Assembly: GCF_000003815.2 (NCBI RefSeq)
Contig: NC_049986.1
Span: 16,171,172 to 16,235,171 of the forward strand
From: Branchiostoma floridae
Lineage: Eukaryota; Chordata; Leptocardii; Amphioxiformes; Branchiostomatidae
Length of the DNA stretch: 64,000 nt
Direction: 5' to 3'
The notes under the pieces were generated by a model, which saw only the letters and a list, made by a program, of their open reading frames with translations, did not search any database and was not told the DNA's origin. Positions 30,001 to 36,000 of this stretch are shown here, one piece after another (positions within the stretch are counted from its first letter, which is position 1; each line of letters starts with the position of its first letter). Made by a program: the position numbers and the translations under genes.

Positions 30001-33000
30001 TGTCTAACGATAACAGAATAATACTTATTCATTATCACAATACTATTTCATGCTGTGACGCATCTACCACAGACTGTTTATAGACTGTCACGAAAATAAT
30101 AAATCTGAATTATGTGTCCATGACAGCCTAGTCTAGGATAAAATATTTCCAGCTACCTACATAGATAAGTCTTACCTGTGTGCATGTTGTTATGGCAGGT
30201 CCTTGCTGTATAGACAGGCCATGTACATGTACATGCATAACCTTAATCATAGAGCATTACATCTCCACAAGGCATTCTACTTGCGAACAGACCATTAAAA
30301 ATCATGGGAGGATCTCAGAATAATGTTCTACATACGTGTTAGAAAAACAATTCTAAAATCACCAATATTTATAGATGTGGCACAAAAAACGATATACACT
30401 TCATTAGATACAAATAACTAGACTGAAATAAACAAACGAATGTCATTACAGAAAACAGGTACAATGATGGACCCCATATTCCTTGTGGTTTAACCCTAAT
30501 TACCAGAGGACTGGGGTCCCTATTACCTACCATAGCCACAACCTGTGTCCTGATGGCATGCATCATTCATATGCTAGGAACACCATTATATCCACATCCA
30601 GAACCTAACAGCGCCGTTTGGCAGCCCATGGCCTGTAGGGACCACTTAACAGAACCTCACATTAATTTACAGGGCCCTGGCGTGCAGACAGCACCTGTGT
30701 CTAGCACCGGAAAAATGTAGCTCATTTTGCAACGGAGGAACATGCAAATAAGGAAATGCCATCTGCTATTATGATACCTGTATAACATGGCAACGTATGT
30801 TTTTCCTTTAACACATCAATTATCATAACCCCCAAGAATGTGGGCTGGGTAGAACTATCTCATAATCAGTTATGTACCGCTGAAGATTATTGTTTTTCTC
30901 TGCTTTTCCTGATTCAAGTTACATGAAAGTATAAGTAGCTGTTATTGAGAAAAAGTCATTCACAGAAATGACAAATTCTGATAAAATCACTTCTTCAGTT
31001 GAATGTATTCCATGCATAAGATTTGCGTTGTTTTATCTTATGCACCTGTTTTATGGCACTTGAAGTTGATAACAATGTAGCACATCACATGTACCATTCC
31101 TACCTGATGTACATGAGCCATCTGTGGTTGCCTGGTAAACTCAGACTCACTATGAGCATAATTACCCTCCATGGCCATAATCAGGGTCCTTTTGTTATGG
31201 GTTAGTGTCAGAAGTGTTCTGAACAGCTGGTGTGTACCACAGGGCTTTTGTCGGGTGCTGTTGTTATTCCATGTCAAAATCTGCATTACAAAGGCTAAAC
31301 CAAGAACAACAGTGACTAGTACCACTCCAAAACCTGCAAATCAGTATGTGCTATTGCCAAGGTACATGATGAACATGCATTCCTTCCCAAATACATTATG
31401 GATAGCAGCATGACCTGACAGTTGATGTCCATGGGTCAAAAACACTCCAATTAAAAGTTATATCGAGTACTACAGAATTGATTATGAAATGTCAAATTGA
31501 TCATTGACAGTATGAATCCCATGCCCGTAGCCAGGGGGGGTTCGGGGGGTGCGGACGCACCCCCCCACGCGGGCTCGAAGGTCCGCTTTTTTCTCGAAGG
31601 TCCGTTTTTTCAATGCACAATACTTTTAAAAAACGGACTAATTTGTCTTTCCAACGGGTCTAGAATCCTAGAAAAATTGCTCACATTGTCATAAAGATGA
31701 ACCTTGCGGTTTACAGTTAGTTCTTCCTGAGTCCGGGGCGTACTACTGTTACGTAAAAGACCCGGCCCGCGCAAGGCGGGGCGCGGCACGCGTTAGAAAG
31801 ACAACTTTCACGCCATCACCCTCGTTGAACTCCAGCTACGGCCCCGCACGGTCCAGCTCTTCCCGCACGGTCCAGCTCCGGCCCGCACTGATTCCAGCTC
31901 GGAGCTGGGCCGGAGCTGGGACGTGTGGGCCGGAGCTGGAATCAAAGCGGGCCGGAGCTGGACCGTGCTGGCAAGAGCTGGACCGTGCGGGCCGGAGCTG
32001 GAGTTTAACGGGGGTGGCAATGGAAGTGGCTGACCGCAGTCAAAAAAGTCAAGCCTGGCTGTTGCTATGGTAAAAGGTGCCCGGAAGTCTTATTTGGTGG
32101 ACTCTGGATGACAGCGCCGACACAAGTTAAGATAAGCTATAGAACTGTGACAACTGTAGCTAATTGATAAATGTAGATGCCATACTTTTTATCTTGTACA
32201 ATTGTTGTGCAACAAAGGTATACACAGTGATAGAGCCTGCTGATTGGCACGATGTAGTTTCACCCATTTCTAAGAGGAAAAACATTTCAAGTACAAGAGC
32301 GTTGTAAAGCATCCAGTTTTTGTGTCGGTTGTCGTATACAAATTGAATGGGGTATCAGAGCCAGTTAAAAGTTCGGAGAAGTGATGACGTGCCATTTCAT
32401 AACTGATGTACCCAATCTTTCGTTTTCGTCGAATAAAATAATGTCTGAAGCAGTTGTGTGAGTGGCTCTGATTTTTCCTTTGAAAATCTCTCAAAAACGC
32501 AGGAAATGCCATTTCAGAGAGTTCAATTTTCAAAATTTTCCGGGGGAGCATGCCCCCGGACCCCCCTAGGAAACTCGCGCCTTCGGCGCTCGTTGGTCCG
32601 CCAAAGAGTAAACGAACCCCCCCAGGCAAAATCCTGGCTACGGGCATGAATCCCACACATTACATGTACATGCAAATTGAAGTTTGGTACCAACCAACCT
32701 TGGTGCCGGACAAATGTAATTGTCCCTCGACGTGGAACGTGGTGAACACTGCGTGGATTCTCGCTTCCACGCCCATCCTGAAGCTCATTTGTAGTCACCT
32801 GAAAGAAGAAGCCCCTCCCCTTTCGGTGACGTGTGCACTCTCGGCTTGCATAATCCTCAGTTCTTCACAACCCGTTCTGGCCGACCATCCCAGGGTGGGA
32901 ATAGTCAGATGCAGCACCCCAGCAGTACTATTTTGGGCTGGGTTTCACCACGTTCCACGTCGAGGGACAATTACATTTGTCCGGCACCAAGGTTGGTTGG

Positions 33001-36000
33001 TACCAAACTTCAATTGTCCCTCGACGCTGTCACGTGGTGAACACTGCGTGAGTTTGAAGCGGAGGCCAGAACAAAAAGACCAAAGTGAAACAAATTTGAC
33101 GGTTAGTCATAACTTTTCAAAGGTCTAAGAACTAGACCAGTTAGCCGCTTGCATAATGACCTTCACTGATACCCCGGAATGACAGACAGCAAAGGTAGGC
33201 GCACTTCTGACAGAATGGCCAATGAAGCTATATGTGACTGAACTAGCTTCTGAAAGGAATGATATAAGCCAACGAGCTATCGCGACTGAGCACACTGCCT
33301 TGTGCGGTTTGGCCAATGCGCGGAACACTCTTGAAACGGAATCAGAACAGAACTTTGCTGTCCTGGCTAAAAATGCTTTCAAATAAAACACAGGACACAC
33401 TTCCTTCTGCTCAAACTAAGACAGAAACCAAAGAATAAGAAGGTTTGTCCGGTCGAGAAGTCTTTGTCAGTCTGTAGACTTCAAACGACAAACCCTCTTT
33501 AGAAGAGGTCATATGACTAGAGTCTAACAATGCCAATGATTGATTTCTGACACTAAGGCTACTAACATAGCCACCTAAGAGTCAACTGTTTGAAACAAAT
33601 TGCCGGTGCCCACTTACGCAGGAGTTTCAGGACCACTGAAACGTCCCAAATAAACTTACCTCCAGCTCAGCGAGACCTTCCCCTACGTGGAGAGGAGCAA
33701 CTTCCTTCGCTCTTGCCTTCAGACGCTAGGAGCAATATGGTCGCTACTCCAGAGGTTAGCACTCTCTGTAGAACAAAAGTCACCAGGGACGTGCACACAG
33801 AGAAAGTTGTCTGAAGGACCTGGGAGTCTACTGGTACAAGAGCAGACTTGTTGGCACTGGACTGTAAAAAAGCGCGAACCGGATGAGTCTCCAAGGTAGC
33901 ATGCCGATGTGCCCCCGAACGGTGCCATTTGCAACACCCGCACCTCGCATTGTATGCAGGAATACTCTCAGCATCTTTTAGACGAGAATGGCCTGCTGAA
34001 TAGACACAGTACGCGACGCCTACAGATCAGGCTCCCAGGACAGAAACCGGGTAAGAATCAAATATATATGTGGGAAACACTAAGTCCAATGCTCCCCATT
34101 TGCGGAGGCCGGGACACTTGTGTAAGGTCACGAACACACTGGTGTCACAGATCAAAAGTTAAAAAAGCAAACCTTGCATGAACTGATCTGGCGCGGAAGT
34201 GCTCGCATGATGTCATAGCCAGACACGAAGACGGCTGACACGTGGAGACTACTCACCACCACGCACTTACACATGCTGAGGGCGAGGTGATGGGCTGGAG
34301 ACATGTTTCTGACCCGGCAGTTGACAAACTTGGAAGATGAAAAACTAAGATACAGACACGGTGAGACGCGCGCGTCCTAGCAGAATGGTGACACTGCGAA
34401 AGGTGGACAGCATCTGAGAGTGCCAGGCTCTACAACGAGCCCAAGGTCCACCTGTGCGAATGCCTCTTGGGGAGGCCAAACAGAGAGCTGCTGCTCTGTC
34501 TAACGCGATGTTCTCCCTGAGACACTGGGAAAGTGCCATATGACTGAACGTAAAAAGGGGGTAAACTGACCCATCAACAAAAAGGGGTCCTGACTAGCCC
34601 TTTATGGTAAAAACCAACACTCCTTATATTGTAGAGTGAGGGAGAACCTGAAGAAGGTGAAAAAGTAGGTAACTGAGCAGAACTAACACTGCCGCTGCTG
34701 TGACTGCTCAAAACTTGTAAAACAAGTGCGAACCGAGAACTCAGTAAGAGACCCGTTCTTGTCAAAAGACAAACTAGTATCCTACTCAAAGGAACTACTC
34801 CTGAACTCAGGAATTCACCAAAACTGGGAAAAATATTCCCAAAAGGTTAGCATAGACACCTAGACTAAACTAGGAAAAACACTCAAAGGTAAAAACCTTT
34901 ACAGTAAAGTGATGCTAAACACTGACACCAACCAAAGGTCAAACCAGGTGCAACAAAACCTGAAAACTACCATCATTTCAAGAAATGGTGAAAACTTGGT
35001 AAAACTCAGAACACAAAAAAAGGTTAGATAACCCAGCTGAAAAACAGTCCAGAACAGAAAACTCTGACATGTGTGAAACACAAAAAGATTAAATAATTTT
35101 AAAATATAAAAATACATTTTCTATTCATTTAAAAATTTTATAAAACCTCCTAGATATTAGTAACTAATTTAAAGTTACCTCAAACCTGCACAAGAATCCT
35201 GTAATTTGCCCATAAAAAATACCGACATAGGTACCACACACCCTCAGAATGGTAAAAACCATAAAGGTACGGCAAAAAACGGTCGAGAAAAAAAAAAAAT
35301 AGACATTTAAAAGCGGTCACTACCGCAAACCCGCTAAAACCGCAGTCAACGTAGGAATAAAATCTCAAACGGACCGCAAACGCAAATGCAACACTGCAGT
35401 TTACACTGAAACCGCAAGAGGGCGTCGAGAACTCGGGCAATCTCGCGAGAAAAGCGAAAAACAAAATGGCGCTCACGGGCGCTCACGTGACGTAAACAAG
35501 TTTGTTGTGAACAGCTGTGAACATTCTAGAAGGAATCTGCTGTGCGAAGGCACAAAGTGAGCACATCTAGCGGAGCAACAGCCCCAAAACAAGGATATCA
35601 ACCCTGACACACATGCTCACTATGCTAAAAAAGGAATTTGGGTACTACCGATAAAAGATCGGCCAAATCAAGCGCCTGACAAGGACGACATTGCGGCCAC
35701 AAAAACACACTGAGTGACTGACATGGACCGACTGACATGACGCTAACGTTTAATAACGTTAGTTACTGATCGATCGCCGAAAACAGTAGGTTGCCCGAAC
35801 AAACTCAGCTAGCTAGCAGAGGCACCGGGCGCGGTTAAGTAAACTGTAAGTCCCAAACGGACCAGCGGGAACCACCTGTCTAGACTGAAACTGTTTCAAA
35901 GACAGCAAAAAAGGAGGCACCTATGAAGGAAGCCTCAGCTAAACTGCAGAAACTGCATGCAGCGAAACGAACGGTGGCTGAAACTCAGGACAAACAGAGT

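Noticed and set aside
31825..32073. ORFs rich in PAHTSQLRP or AGAGTCG repeats
   Set aside because: Products of the GC-rich palindrome inside a transposon.
32550..33128. 192-codon plus-strand ORF
   Set aside because: Runs through the DIRS-like terminal repeat and internal complementary region; opposite to the element's recombinase.
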